Below are positions 8,199 to 16,162 of a stretch of 64,000 bases of DNA, piece after piece. Position 1 is the stretch's first letter; each line of letters starts with the position of its first letter. The position numbers were made by a program, and so were the translations under genes. A model generated the notes under the pieces. The model searched no databases, was not told where the DNA came from, and was given only the letters and a program-made list of their open reading frames with translations. The stretch comes from Taibaiella koreensis (GTDB lineage: Bacteria > Bacteroidota > Bacteroidia > Chitinophagales > Chitinophagaceae): contig NZ_QVNU01000001.1 of NCBI RefSeq assembly GCF_003545715.1, forward strand, positions 62,001 through 126,000. The letters run 5' to 3'.

Positions 8199-8822
8199 GG
8201 TAAGCGTAATATGAGGGCGAAGGTAATGGAAAAGCTCAGGAAAGGAAACAGGGACCACCGCCAGGGGTGTACAGCACCGGAACAGCAGCTCTGGCCGCAC
8301 AATGCGGCGTTTACACAAATAGCAGAGCCGTCTCCTGCTCGGGGACAGCTCCACAGTGGTTTCAATGGGATAAAGGAAGTGGGTTTGCCTTATGCTTTTG
8401 TGTTTGGCGGGCGGAAATATGTAAAGCAAGGCAGAAATGCTTTACAAAGATGGGATACTATTGCCAACAATAAATGACGAGCCCGTTAGCATTACATGAA
8501 GGTGCCGTGAAACGAAGGATAAGCCCGTATTAACTTTGTGCAAACAGTGTAATACTTAACCGGCCGTTAATACACGATTTGTTCTTTTGCGTAAACGATC
8601 GGTATGAAATTCCTGGCCTTTGCATTAGTAATGTGTGCCCTGCACGGTACTATATATATCGGGCAGAAGGCCATGCTGCACTATCGCCGCGCCCTGCGGC
8701 GGCAATATTGAGCCGTTCTGCTCTTCGTCCCTGCGATGCCGGATAACGGCATGTTAATAGCGATCCGTTTAACAACTTCCTCGCCGGCTATCAGTTAATT
8801 TTGATATAACAGAAGTATTATT
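8199..8822. other. Divergent gap with a small ORF
   Basis: The 624 bases between the lpxK start and the Rossmann gene hold one candidate small gene (8604-8711) and a promoter-like TAACTTTG at 8531-8538. The short inverted repeat ATGCCG/CGGCAT near 8734-8752 is weak. I see nothing else. Longer frames here are unsupported. Confidence 0.5.
8604..8711 (+). CDS. Possible 35-residue single-span membrane protein
   Basis: ATG to TGA, 35 codons. Residues 1-20 (MKFLAFALVMCALHGTIYIG) form one hydrophobic helix and the remainder (QKAMLHYRRALRRQY) is very basic, which is the layout of small regulatory membrane proteins with a cytosolic basic tail. A TAACTTTG promoter-like element lies 66 bases upstream. 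It sits alone in an otherwise empty gap. Chance ORFs of this size are common, so this is a candidate only. Confidence 0.35.
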   Translation: MKFLAFALVMCALHGTIYIGQKAMLHYRRALRRQY

Positions 8823-9491
8823 ATGTCAAAAGCAGCCGTTATTGCAGGTAGTTCGGGGTTAGTCGGAGGAGCGCTGCTACTTCAGCTTTGCGCCAGTAAA
8901 GCCTTTCACCAGGTCATATTGCTGGTACGCAGGCCTTCGGGTTTTATTCATGCCAAAGTAAAAGAGGTGATCGTCGACTTCGACCGTATAGAGCAATATG
9001 CTGATGCGATAAAGGGAGACGTATTTTTTTCCTGCTTGGGCAGCACCCGGAAGAAGACGCCGGACAAAAGGCGGTATTACCAGATCGATCACGATTATCC
9101 CCTGGCTATGGCCCGCATAGCTCAGGCCAATGGTATAGCGCAGTTTCACCTTATATCTGCCATAGGAGCAGGCGTGCAGGCATCCAATTTCTACCTGAAG
9201 ATGAAGGGCGAGACCGACCGGGACATTGCCGCCCTGCCTTTTCAGGCGGTGCACATTTATCGTCCTTCTTTCCTGGACGGGCCGCGCGAAGAGCGCCGCT
9301 TTTCGGAGCGGATCGGCTTAGCGCTTTTCAGTGTTTTGCAGCCGCTGATGCGGGGTAGCCTCCGCAAATATCGCAGTATCGATGTGAAGCATGTAGCGGC
9401 CGCGATGGTCCGGCAGTCGCTTGACAGCGCACCCGGCGTACATTATTACACTACTGAGGTGATCGAACGTATAGCAGCAAGCGCTGGTTAG
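8823..9491 (+). CDS. NAD(P)-binding Rossmann protein, TIP30/HTATIP2-like
   Basis: 222 residues of the atypical short-chain dehydrogenase type. GSSGLVG near residues 9-15 is the dinucleotide-binding glycine motif; FSCLGSTRKKTPDK near residue 69 and FHLISAIGAGVQASNFYLKMKGETD near 115 match the TIP30-like group, where a Tyr-x-x-x-Lys pair is expected (YLKMK). Members are cytoplasmic oxidoreductases or NADP sensors of unclear substrate. Its end overlaps the end of the convergent ftcD gene by four bases, so no terminator fits between them. Confidence 0.8.
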   Translation: MSKAAVIAGSSGLVGGALLLQLCASKAFHQVILLVRRPSGFIHAKVKEVIVDFDRIEQYADAIKGDVFFSCLGSTRKKTPDKRRYYQIDHDYPLAMARIAQANGIAQFHLISAIGAGVQASNFYLKMKGETDRDIAALPFQAVHIYRPSFLDGPREERRFSERIGLALFSVLQPLMRGSLRKYRSIDVKHVAAAMVRQSLDSAPGVHYYTTEVIERIAASAG

Positions 9492-10486
9492 AACAATCCC
9501 ACACCTTCCAGCACGTATTCCAGTATTTTTTCCCGGGGAGCAAAGGGCTTTACGCCATCAAGCTTCAGGTACCCGATCCCGGCTGCGACCACCTGTTCCC
9601 GGCTGGTTTCTGCTATCGCTTTTCCCAATGCAGCTGCCCCGGCCTCCAGCACACAGGCTTCCGGAATGAGGCCTACCACTTCACACCCGGTAGGTACCAC
9701 GCCATAGGCCGCCGCCAGCGCCTTACAGGTATCCCACACGGTTAACGGGGAGGTAATACGGTAGTCAAGCAGGTTCATCGATACCTGGGCACAGTCAAAA
9801 TCGGCCATATACCATCCGATCGCGCGCAGCATGGGCAGTAGCCCCTTGTTACGGCTGCGCATCTGCCGGGCAATATCTGCGGCAATACCGGCGTCGCGGG
9901 TATCGAGCGAAATATTGAAAGCAACCAGAACATTGCGTGCGCCAATAACCGTGGCACCCGTACGGGATATCTGCCCCCAGCCCTGTGGCGTCGATGGACC
10001 GTAATCGGGTTGCCATTCGGCCTGCTTCATTTTGGCCTGCAATCCTTCGTATCCACCTTTCCTGATGTCGGGCAGCGCGCGCCGGTAATCGGTCTTAGCC
10101 GACTGCTCGTACAGGTATACAGGAATATCCAGCTCATCGCCTACCCTTTGACCCAACTGTTCTGCCAGGCTGAGGGCAACCGCGGTCTCAAGACCGCCCA
10201 AGGGGATCAGGGGACATACATCGGTGGCACCGATACGGGGATGGGCGCCCTGCTGCCGGCGCATATCAATCAGCCGGCCGGCGGTTTCTATGGCGCGGAA
10301 AGCTGCTTCGGCAACGGCTTCGGGTTGCCCGGCAAAGGTAAATACCGTGCGATTGGCCGACGGGCTGGGATCGATATGCAGTAGCTTTTGTCCGGGAACG
10401 GCAACGATGGCCTCGCGGATCCGGTCGATAACGTTCAGGTCATTTCCTTCGCTGAAATTGGGTACGCATTCGAGCAATGGCTTCAT
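9488..10486 (-). CDS. ftcD: Glutamate formimidoyltransferase
   Basis: Transfers the formimino group of formiminoglutamate, the last step of one histidine degradation route, to tetrahydrofolate. The 332 residues show the family start ECVPNFSEG at about 6-14, HPRIGATDVCPLIP near residue 82 with the expected His, and ARNVLVAFNISL near 183. It contains only the transferase part, without the cyclodeaminase domain found in animal FTCD, so a separate cyclodeaminase would be needed. No hut genes are adjacent. A formimidoylglutamase gene occurs about 20 kb away in the same window. Confidence 0.92.
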   Translation of the reverse strand: MKPLLECVPNFSEGNDLNVIDRIREAIVAVPGQKLLHIDPSPSANRTVFTFAGQPEAVAEAAFRAIETAGRLIDMRRQQGAHPRIGATDVCPLIPLGGLETAVALSLAEQLGQRVGDELDIPVYLYEQSAKTDYRRALPDIRKGGYEGLQAKMKQAEWQPDYGPSTPQGWGQISRTGATVIGARNVLVAFNISLDTRDAGIAADIARQMRSRNKGLLPMLRAIGWYMADFDCAQVSMNLLDYRITSPLTVWDTCKALAAAYGVVPTGCEVVGLIPEACVLEAGAAALGKAIAETSREQVVAAGIGYLKLDGVKPFAPREKILEYVLEGVGLF

Positions 10487-10708
10487 AGCGGATAGCTGTG
10501 CGGCTTAACACAGACAAGGGTCAAATGTACTATACTATTCTTGCTGTGTCATGAGGCGGGTGTACAGGCCACGTAAAGAAATAAAAGAAAGTTAATGCAT
10601 AAATTATGAATATTGCTTTATCTTCGCGACCACCAACCAGATCAGGTAGTGTTTTCAATGTGGTGTGTTTTCTACTCAGCTTTTTCACTATCTAAATACA
10701 CCTAAATT

Positions 10709-11947
10709 ATGGCAGTTAATTTTATTGAATTGGCCAGGAGCCTGTTCAGCCCCGATCTCATCAGCCGTACCGCCGTTTTGTTGGGCGAAAGCGAAGCCGG
10801 CGTCACAAAGGCCGCCGATGCCCTGGTGCCTACGATTCTCGCGGCGCTTTTTGCCAAAGGTCAGGAAGCCCGTGGCGCCGGCTTAAGCGACCTGTTGCAC
10901 GAAGCGGACAACCTGTCGGCCCGGCGCGGCATCCTGGCATTGCTGGAGCAGGCCACCGGTACCGGCGGAGATACCTGGCGATATCAGTCTTCGGTATTGC
11001 TGCATCGCTTATTCGACGGCAAGACCCATGAGGCGGCGCAGCTTATCGCCGACTATTCGGGGCTGAAAGGAGTATCGGCCGAATCTTTGCTTGGTGCGTC
11101 GGCGCCTCCTATATTGAGCCTTGCGGCCGATCAGGCCAGAGCCGAGGGCAAATCTGGCGACCATGGGTTCTGGGCATACCTTATCGGGTTAAAAGAGCAG
11201 ATATGGCGCCATTTCCCGGCAGGCTTCTCCATCGCGGGTCTCCGGGGCGCTACGGAGCCTGGATCGGGCTGGGTGAGCAACAACTATACCGGTTCTGACA
11301 GGAAAAAGGGTGGCGGTGGCTGGCTATGGATCCTGCTGCTGGCAGTAGCCGGACTCGGATTATGGTACCTATTGGGGCAAAAAGGTTGCCGGAAGACCGA
11401 TAATGCCCCGCTCACAACCGATACCATCGCTACGGCAAGCCGGGCGGTTACTACCGAATCGATAACGACTACAAAGCGGGAGCCGGTAAAAGTACAGCTC
11501 CCCGATGGTACCGGGCTGGATGCCTATAAAGGTGGCATTGAAGACCAGCTGGTCACTTTTCTCCAATCCGATTACAAATCATTGGGCGCCGATTCGTTGA
11601 AGAAGATCTGGTTCGATTTCGATAACCTCAATTTTGAAACGGGCAGCGCCACTATTACACCCGGAAGCCAGGTCCAGATCAATAATCTCGCTGCTATTCT
11701 CAAGGCATTCCCACAGGCCAAGCTGAAGATCGGTGGCTACACCGATAAAACCGGTAACGAGCAGGTCAATGTAAAGCTCTCCGGTGAGCGCGCCGCTGCT
11801 GTGAAGAAAGCCCTGGAAGCTGCGGGCGTAGGTGGGCAGATCGACGGCGCCGAAGGCTACGGCTCCCAGTTTGCCCGGTTCCCTGCCGAAGCGCCGGAAG
11901 AGGATCGTATTCAAGACAGGCATGTCTCGGTGAGTGTAAGAGGTTAG
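10709..11947 (+). CDS. DUF937 and OmpA-domain fusion protein
   Basis: 412 residues in three parts. Residues 1-160 are Ala/Leu-rich helices of the DUF937 type (MAVNFIELARSLFSPDLISRTAVLLGE...). A Gly-rich lead into a single transmembrane helix follows near 201-222 (GGGGWLWILLLAVAGLGLWYLL). After a Thr-rich linker, residues 295-412 form an OmpA-C domain, with FDFDNLNFETGSATITPGS, IGGYTDKTGN and NVKLSGERAAAVKKAL, the motifs that bind peptidoglycan. The topology would put DUF937 in the cytoplasm and OmpA in the periplasm. ATG is the one that starts the DUF937 pattern. Function unknown. Confidence 0.85.
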   Translation: MAVNFIELARSLFSPDLISRTAVLLGESEAGVTKAADALVPTILAALFAKGQEARGAGLSDLLHEADNLSARRGILALLEQATGTGGDTWRYQSSVLLHRLFDGKTHEAAQLIADYSGLKGVSAESLLGASAPPILSLAADQARAEGKSGDHGFWAYLIGLKEQIWRHFPAGFSIAGLRGATEPGSGWVSNNYTGSDRKKGGGGWLWILLLAVAGLGLWYLLGQKGCRKTDNAPLTTDTIATASRAVTTESITTTKREPVKVQLPDGTGLDAYKGGIEDQLVTFLQSDYKSLGADSLKKIWFDFDNLNFETGSATITPGSQVQINNLAAILKAFPQAKLKIGGYTDKTGNEQVNVKLSGERAAAVKKALEAAGVGGQIDGAEGYGSQFARFPAEAPEEDRIQDRHVSVSVRG

Positions 11948-11977
11948 CGCAATGAAGCTTATCTTTACCGTATAGAG

Positions 11978-12009
11978 GCGGTCCCGGGAAATGCCGGGAC
12001 CGCTTTGGG
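11978..12009 (+). terminator. Terminator after the DUF937-OmpA gene
   Basis: A perfect 10-base stem GCGGTCCCGG/CCGGGACCGC around GAAATG, followed by TTTGGGTTT. Confidence 0.8.
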
Positions 12010-12078
12010 TTTCCCCTTGGTTTGCAGGCGGGCTACAAAGGGCGGCTATTGTTAAATTAATGATTGTATCTATATTAA

Positions 12079-12111
12079 TTGTCCGTTTCCCATAATATAA
12101 TCGTACCTTCG
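12079..12111 (+). promoter_or_regulatory. Putative promoter of the RNA helicase gene
   Basis: TTG at 12079-12081 and TACCTTCG at 12104-12111, 22 bases apart, fit the Bacteroidota -33/-7 pattern. The start codon is 33 bases further on. Confidence 0.5.
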
Positions 12112-12144
12112 CGCCTTGTTTTTTAAAAAGGACATTTGAAGAGT

Positions 12145-13884
12145 ATGACAACATTCCAAGAATTTGGATTGAAAGAAGAGCTTGTGCAGGCGGTGCAGGC
12201 TTTAGGGTTTACGACACCAAGCCCCATCCAGCAGCAAGCTATACCTCTGCTCGTACAGGAAACGACCGATATTATTGCTTTGGCTCAGACTGGCACCGGT
12301 AAAACGGCTGCTTTTGGCTTGCCTTTGCTGCATAAAATAGACCCGAATGACCAGGGGGTACAGGCTTTGGTGCTGAGCCCCACGCGTGAGCTGTGCATGC
12401 AGATCCAGGAAGAATTTGTAAAATACAGCAAATTCAGCCGCGGTATCCATACGCTGGCTGTTTATGGTGGTACGCCTATAGGCACCCAGATCAGGGAGCT
12501 GAAGCGCGGTAATGTACAGGTGGTAGTAGCTACCCCAGGCCGTTTGATCGACCTGCTGGAGCGCAATGCCGTCAACCTGGAAGAGGTGAAGATGATCGTG
12601 CTGGACGAAGCCGATGAAATGCTGAACATGGGTTTCCGCGACGATATCGACTTTATCCTGAAGAATACGCCGGTGCGCGAAAGCACCTGGTTGTTCTCCG
12701 CTACCATGAATGCCGATGTGCGCCGTATTTCCAAGCGTTATATGAAGGCGCCCAAGGAAGTAGCCGTGGCCAAGGAAAATGCGGGTAATGAAAATATTGA
12801 TCACCAGTATTTTGTGACCCATGCCCACCAGCGTTTCGATGCTTTGCGCCGCATTCTCGACTTTGCGCCGGATATTTACGGCATCATTTTTACCCGCACC
12901 AAACAGGATGCCCAGGATGTATCGGAAAAGCTAATGCGGGAAGGCTATCATGTAAGCGCCCTGCATGGCGATATGGACCAGAAAATGCGTACTAAGGTAA
13001 TGGAGCGCTTCAAACGTCGCCAGTTCCAGGCTATCGTAGCTACCGATGTAGCCGCCCGTGGCATCGACGTGAACGACATTACCCATGTGATCAATTATGA
13101 GCTGCCGGAAGATCCTGAAGTGTATACCCACCGCAGTGGCCGTACAGGCCGTGCCGGCAAATCCGGCGTATGTATGTCGCTGGTGACCTCGAGGGAGATT
13201 GGTCGTATACGCCAGGTAGAGCGTATGGCCAAGACACGCTTCCATAAGAGCGATATCCCCGATGGGGCCGAAGTAGTACGTAAGCGCCTGTTCCACTTTC
13301 TCGACAAGATCGAAGAGGCGCAACCCGAGCATGGCTTTGGCGAGATTTATAAGAAGAGCATCCACGAGAAGTTTGAAGCCATGGATAAGGATGAGCTGAT
13401 CAACCGTCTGCTGTGGCTGCAGCTGAAAGATACCATTAAGGATTATGAGAATGCGCCCGATCTGAATGCCGGTTATACCGACCGTCGTGTAGAAAGGGAG
13501 ACCAGCAATCGCAGCGGTAGTGTACGATTGTTCATCAATATCGGCACCAAAGATGGCGCTTCGGTCGACTCTTTGATCCAGTTTGTTGCGGAAATGACTG
13601 ATATCGAGCCTGGTATGGTAAGCCGGGTGACGGTTAGGGAATTGAGCAGCTTCTTTAATGTGCCGGCTGACGCCGTAGAATTTATCGCGGAATCCCTGGG
13701 GCAACGTAAATTTAACAATAGGAAAGTGCGGGTCGAGGAAGCCGATAACAAACCCGGTTTCAGTGGCGGATCAGGATACGGAAAGCCGCGCGACAGCTAT
13801 CGTAAGGGCGGTTATGAGAAAAAAGACTATGGTTCCGAACCCCATAAATTTACCCGGGCCCGGAAGCCTCAAAACAAATATTAA
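12145..13884 (+). CDS. DEAD-box RNA helicase with DbpA-type RNA-binding domain
   Basis: 579 residues. The helicase core shows the Q motif (about 5-31), Walker A AQTGTGKT at 47-54, PTREL near 79, DEAD at 154-157, SAT at 185-187 and HRSGRTGR near 328. A C-terminal RRM-like DbpA domain near 455-530 (GSVRLFINIGTKDGAS) suggests binding to structured RNA such as ribosomal RNA, as in DeaD/CsdA. The tail is Gly/Lys-rich and basic. MTTFQEFG is the start, preferred over a TTG 9 bases upstream; AAAAAGGAC precedes it. It is likely cytoplasmic and acts in ribosome assembly or cold-related RNA unwinding (family knowledge). Confidence 0.93.
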   Translation: MTTFQEFGLKEELVQAVQALGFTTPSPIQQQAIPLLVQETTDIIALAQTGTGKTAAFGLPLLHKIDPNDQGVQALVLSPTRELCMQIQEEFVKYSKFSRGIHTLAVYGGTPIGTQIRELKRGNVQVVVATPGRLIDLLERNAVNLEEVKMIVLDEADEMLNMGFRDDIDFILKNTPVRESTWLFSATMNADVRRISKRYMKAPKEVAVAKENAGNENIDHQYFVTHAHQRFDALRRILDFAPDIYGIIFTRTKQDAQDVSEKLMREGYHVSALHGDMDQKMRTKVMERFKRRQFQAIVATDVAARGIDVNDITHVINYELPEDPEVYTHRSGRTGRAGKSGVCMSLVTSREIGRIRQVERMAKTRFHKSDIPDGAEVVRKRLFHFLDKIEEAQPEHGFGEIYKKSIHEKFEAMDKDELINRLLWLQLKDTIKDYENAPDLNAGYTDRRVERETSNRSGSVRLFINIGTKDGASVDSLIQFVAEMTDIEPGMVSRVTVRELSSFFNVPADAVEFIAESLGQRKFNNRKVRVEEADNKPGFSGGSGYGKPRDSYRKGGYEKKDYGSEPHKFTRARKPQNKY

Positions 13885-13917
13885 CATTTTTTGGGGCGGA
13901 TTTTTCCCGTATTGTGC

Positions 13918-13925
13918 TACTTTTG
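13918..13925 (+). promoter_or_regulatory. Putative -7 element of the RlpA-like gene
   Basis: TACTTTTG matches TAnnTTTG and lies 25 bases ahead of the ATG. The best -33 TTG is 24 bases upstream, slightly long. Confidence 0.45.
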
Positions 13926-13950
13926 CCCCCGTACCAAATGTTTATGTGTA

Positions 13951-14409
13951 ATGGGTTTTGATTTCGTACTTTGGTCCTGGCTTACTTTTGCTTTGCCAAT
14001 CCAGCAACAAGCGCTGCCCCTGCAGCCGGTTGCAGAGAAAAAGGAAATAAAGACAGAACAGAAGACCGGCGTTGCCAGCTTCTACCACAACAAGTTTGAA
14101 GGAAGAAAGACAGCTACCGGCGAAGTCTTCGATAATGATAAATATACGGCTGCCAGCAATCACTTTAAATTGGGCACTTACGTAAAAGTGACCAATCAGT
14201 CAAACGGCAAGATCGTATATGTGAAGGTGAACGACCGCATGGGCCACCAGAGCCGTATGATCGACCTGGCAGAAGTAGCCGCCCAGGACCTGAGATTTAT
14301 ACGCAGAGGCACTGCTAAAGTAAAGATCGAAGCGGTATCGGCTGATGAAGGTAAAAAGCAGATCCTTGCGCAGAAAGCCGGGGATAGCCAACCTCAAAAC
14401 GAACTGTAA
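13951..14409 (+). CDS. RlpA-like double-psi beta-barrel lipoprotein-type secreted protein
   Basis: 152 residues. A short hydrophobic N-terminal segment (about 5-17) could be a signal sequence. The RlpA/DPBB domain follows: GVASFYHNKFEGRKTATGEVFDN near 46-68, YVKVTNQSNGKIVYVKVNDRMGH near 82-104, and a RMIDLAEVAA segment. RlpA proteins bind or cleave denuded glycan strands in the cell wall. MGFDFVLW is taken as the start because the upstream 20 codons are Cys-rich and unlike a signal peptide. A SPOR domain is not present, so it is smaller than E. coli RlpA. Confidence 0.85.
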   Translation: MGFDFVLWSWLTFALPIQQQALPLQPVAEKKEIKTEQKTGVASFYHNKFEGRKTATGEVFDNDKYTAASNHFKLGTYVKVTNQSNGKIVYVKVNDRMGHQSRMIDLAEVAAQDLRFIRRGTAKVKIEAVSADEGKKQILAQKAGDSQPQNEL

Positions 14410-14448
14410 GACAGGTTATCAATTATTAGACAGGAAAAATTTAATTTA

Positions 14449-14488
14449 GTACGAAGGCGGATGCAACAGCATCCGCCTTCGTACTTTT
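14449..14488. terminator. Bidirectional terminator between RlpA-like gene and RiPP precursor
   Basis: A perfect 16-base stem (14449-14464 with 14469-14484) around AACA, followed by TTTT on the plus strand. It separates the plus-strand RlpA-like gene from the convergent small precursor gene and can serve both. Confidence 0.85.
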
Positions 14489-14518
14489 ATGTATCGAATT
14501 TACGTTCGCCGCTTGCCA

Positions 14519-14764
14519 TCAGGCTGGTACATTGCAGCCGGGATTGTGTATGGTTATCACAGTGAGCTCCTGGCAGCCTGTTTTTTGATGGGTTTCTTTT
14601 ACGCAGTCGAATGATACAGGGCAGTCGACATAGACCGAAACGAGGGTAATGCGTGTTGGCGGTGTTACATTGCCGCCTACGATAAGTCCTTTGTCGCCTT
14701 GGTTAAGTGCAGAAATGATCTTTTTGTTTAAAGACAGTCTTGTCGTCAGGCACTTCTTTTTCAT
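14519..14764 (-). CDS. Class I lanthipeptide-type RiPP precursor, orphan
   Basis: 81 residues. The leader (1-31) has the Bacteroidota pattern MKKK...LSLNKKIISALN and ends in GG at 30-31, as in the TIGR04149-type natural product precursors. The remaining 50-residue core has four Cys (48, 54, 64 and 77) and several Ser/Thr, the raw material for lanthionine rings. MKKKC is the start, dropping seven codons of an upstream extension. A promoter with TTG, 20 bases and TATCTTGC lies at 14786-14816. No LanB, LanC, radical SAM, peptidase or dedicated ABC exporter is nearby, so processing must be encoded elsewhere if it occurs. Confidence 0.72.
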   Translation of the reverse strand: MKKKCLTTRLSLNKKIISALNQGDKGLIVGGNVTPPTRITLVSVYVDCPVSFDCVKETHQKTGCQELTVITIHNPGCNVPA

Positions 14765-14785
14765 AATTGATGTTTTAAGTTCCAT

Positions 14786-14816
14786 GCAAGATACAGCAGT
14801 CTACATAGGGTGGCAA
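14786..14816 (-). promoter_or_regulatory. Putative promoter of the RiPP precursor
   Basis: On the minus strand TTG and TATCTTGC are separated by 20 bases, and the ATG follows about 21 bases after the -7 element, leaving a very short leader. Confidence 0.5.
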
Positions 14817-14888
14817 TACAGGAAAACCCTGTTTTTTACCTAAGCATTTTCCCCGATGTGCTTCCCCGCTCGTATCCCGGCAGAATGC

Positions 14889-15302
14889 TTATGATGCTTT
14901 ACTCCGTTGATCCCATACTTCCAGGTAATGCCGATTGTACATAATACCCAGCACATTGCCGAAAGGGTCTTTCACTGAGGCCGTAATAAAGCCGGGACCG
15001 CGTTCTTTGATGCCTTCGTGTTCGGTGGCGCCAAGCGACAACAACCGTTCGAATGTACCAGGCAGGTCGTCGACATGCCAGTACTGGATCACGCCTGCGC
15101 CCGGCATCGGATGCGGGGCATATTTGCTATCTATAATACCCAGCTCGTGCTGGTAATCGCCAATGCGGAATTCGACATAGCCTGGTCGCTCGAAATAAGG
15201 CGGCATGCCTAATAAGAGGGTATACCATTCTTTGGCAGCCTCATGATCAGCGGCAAAATAATTGATGGTCGCAAAGCCTCTTAACATTTGTGTGGGGTTC
15301 AT
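14889..15302 (-). CDS. VOC/glyoxalase-family protein
   Basis: 137 residues of the vicinal oxygen chelate fold, built from two beta-alpha-beta-beta-beta units. Seen: LRGFATINYFAADHEAAKEWYTLLLGMPP near residues 7-35, where strand 1 and the first helix lie, and FITASVKDPFGNVLGIMYN near 105-123, typical of the second half. Metal ligands cannot be fixed from sequence alone. MNPTQMLR is preferred over an upstream start giving 39 extra residues. It lies behind lolD on the same strand but a terminator separates them. Substrate unknown. Confidence 0.82.
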   Translation of the reverse strand: MNPTQMLRGFATINYFAADHEAAKEWYTLLLGMPPYFERPGYVEFRIGDYQHELGIIDSKYAPHPMPGAGVIQYWHVDDLPGTFERLLSLGATEHEGIKERGPGFITASVKDPFGNVLGIMYNRHYLEVWDQRSKAS

Positions 15303-15416
15303 TGGGATTTGATTTTTGAGGTTAATAAAGTTTGATAAAGCAAATGTCTTCCCTCTTGCTGACAACCCTATGGTAGCCATATTGATCAGGTAGAAAATAA
15401 TTTCTTGTATAAAAAG

Positions 15417-15443
15417 CAAAAAGAGCTGCCACAGCGGGCAGCC
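15417..15443 (-). terminator. Terminator after lolD
   Basis: On the minus strand GGGCTGCCC and GGCAGCTC form the stem, followed by TTTTTGCTTTTT. Confidence 0.7.
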
Positions 15444-15485
15444 CGTATATCCTGATAATGGATGGTTTTTTTTGCTGAATCCCTT

Positions 15486-16157
15486 TTAGTTCCCGCGAAT
15501 GCGTTCAGATTCCAGTTGCCCATCCTTCATCATGAAGGTACGATCGGCCATTGCGGCCAGCTCTTCGTTGTGGGTGACAATAACAAAAGTCTGTTGATAC
15601 AAGTCCCGCAGCTCAAAAAAGAGCTGGTGTATGGCCTTGGCATTGGCCGTATCCAGGTTGCCGGAAGGTTCATCGGCAAAGATCACGGAAGGCTGGTGCA
15701 CGATTGCGCGTGCAATCGCGACCCGTTGCTGCTCTCCTCCCGACAGTTCGGAGGGTTTATGGTCCATACGATGGGACAGGCCCACCGTTTTCAATATCTT
15801 TTTGGCGGCTTCGATAGCCTCATCCTTGGGTTGCCGGTCGATCCAAAGCGGCATGCATACATTTTCAAGCGCGGTAAATTCGGGAAGCAGGTGGTGAAAC
15901 TGGAATACAAAGCCCATATGCTTGTTGCGGAAAGCCGCCTGCTTTTTGCGGGATAGGCGGAACAGCTCCTGGTCCATCAGCTTAACCTGGCCTGTATCGG
16001 GAAAATCCAGCGCACCCAGCAGGTGCAGGAGAGTGCTCTTTCCGGCGCCCGATGGTCCGGCAATGGCCACGAATTCTCCTTTGCCGATGTCCAGCGTTAC
16101 ATTGCTGAGCACAGTAAGTTGTCCGTATTTTTTGGAAAGTTGCCGGGCGCTGAGCAT
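15486..16157 (-). CDS. lolD: ABC transporter ATP-binding protein, LolD type
   Basis: 223 residues of the MacB/LolD class. Walker [10 protein letters not shown] at 34-42, Q-loop FQFHHLL near 87, signature LSGGEQQR near 138, Walker B VIFADEP near 158 and the switch His VTHNEELA near 193 are all present. LolD powers the LolCE complex that releases lipoproteins from the inner membrane, but the permease subunits are not here. Start [12 protein letters not shown] is standard. The gene begins 5 bases after the glycosyltransferase stop on the same strand, so they form one unit. Assignment to LolD rather than another MacB-type ATPase is by similarity of length and motifs. Confidence 0.85.
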   Translation of the reverse strand: MLSARQLSKKYGQLTVLSNVTLDIGKGEFVAIAGPSGAGKSTLLHLLGALDFPDTGQVKLMDQELFRLSRKKQAAFRNKHMGFVFQFHHLLPEFTALENVCMPLWIDRQPKDEAIEAAKKILKTVGLSHRMDHKPSELSGGEQQRVAIARAIVHQPSVIFADEPSGNLDTANAKAIHQLFFELRDLYQQTFVIVTHNEELAAMADRTFMMKDGQLESERIRGN

Positions 16158-16162
16158 AGGTA

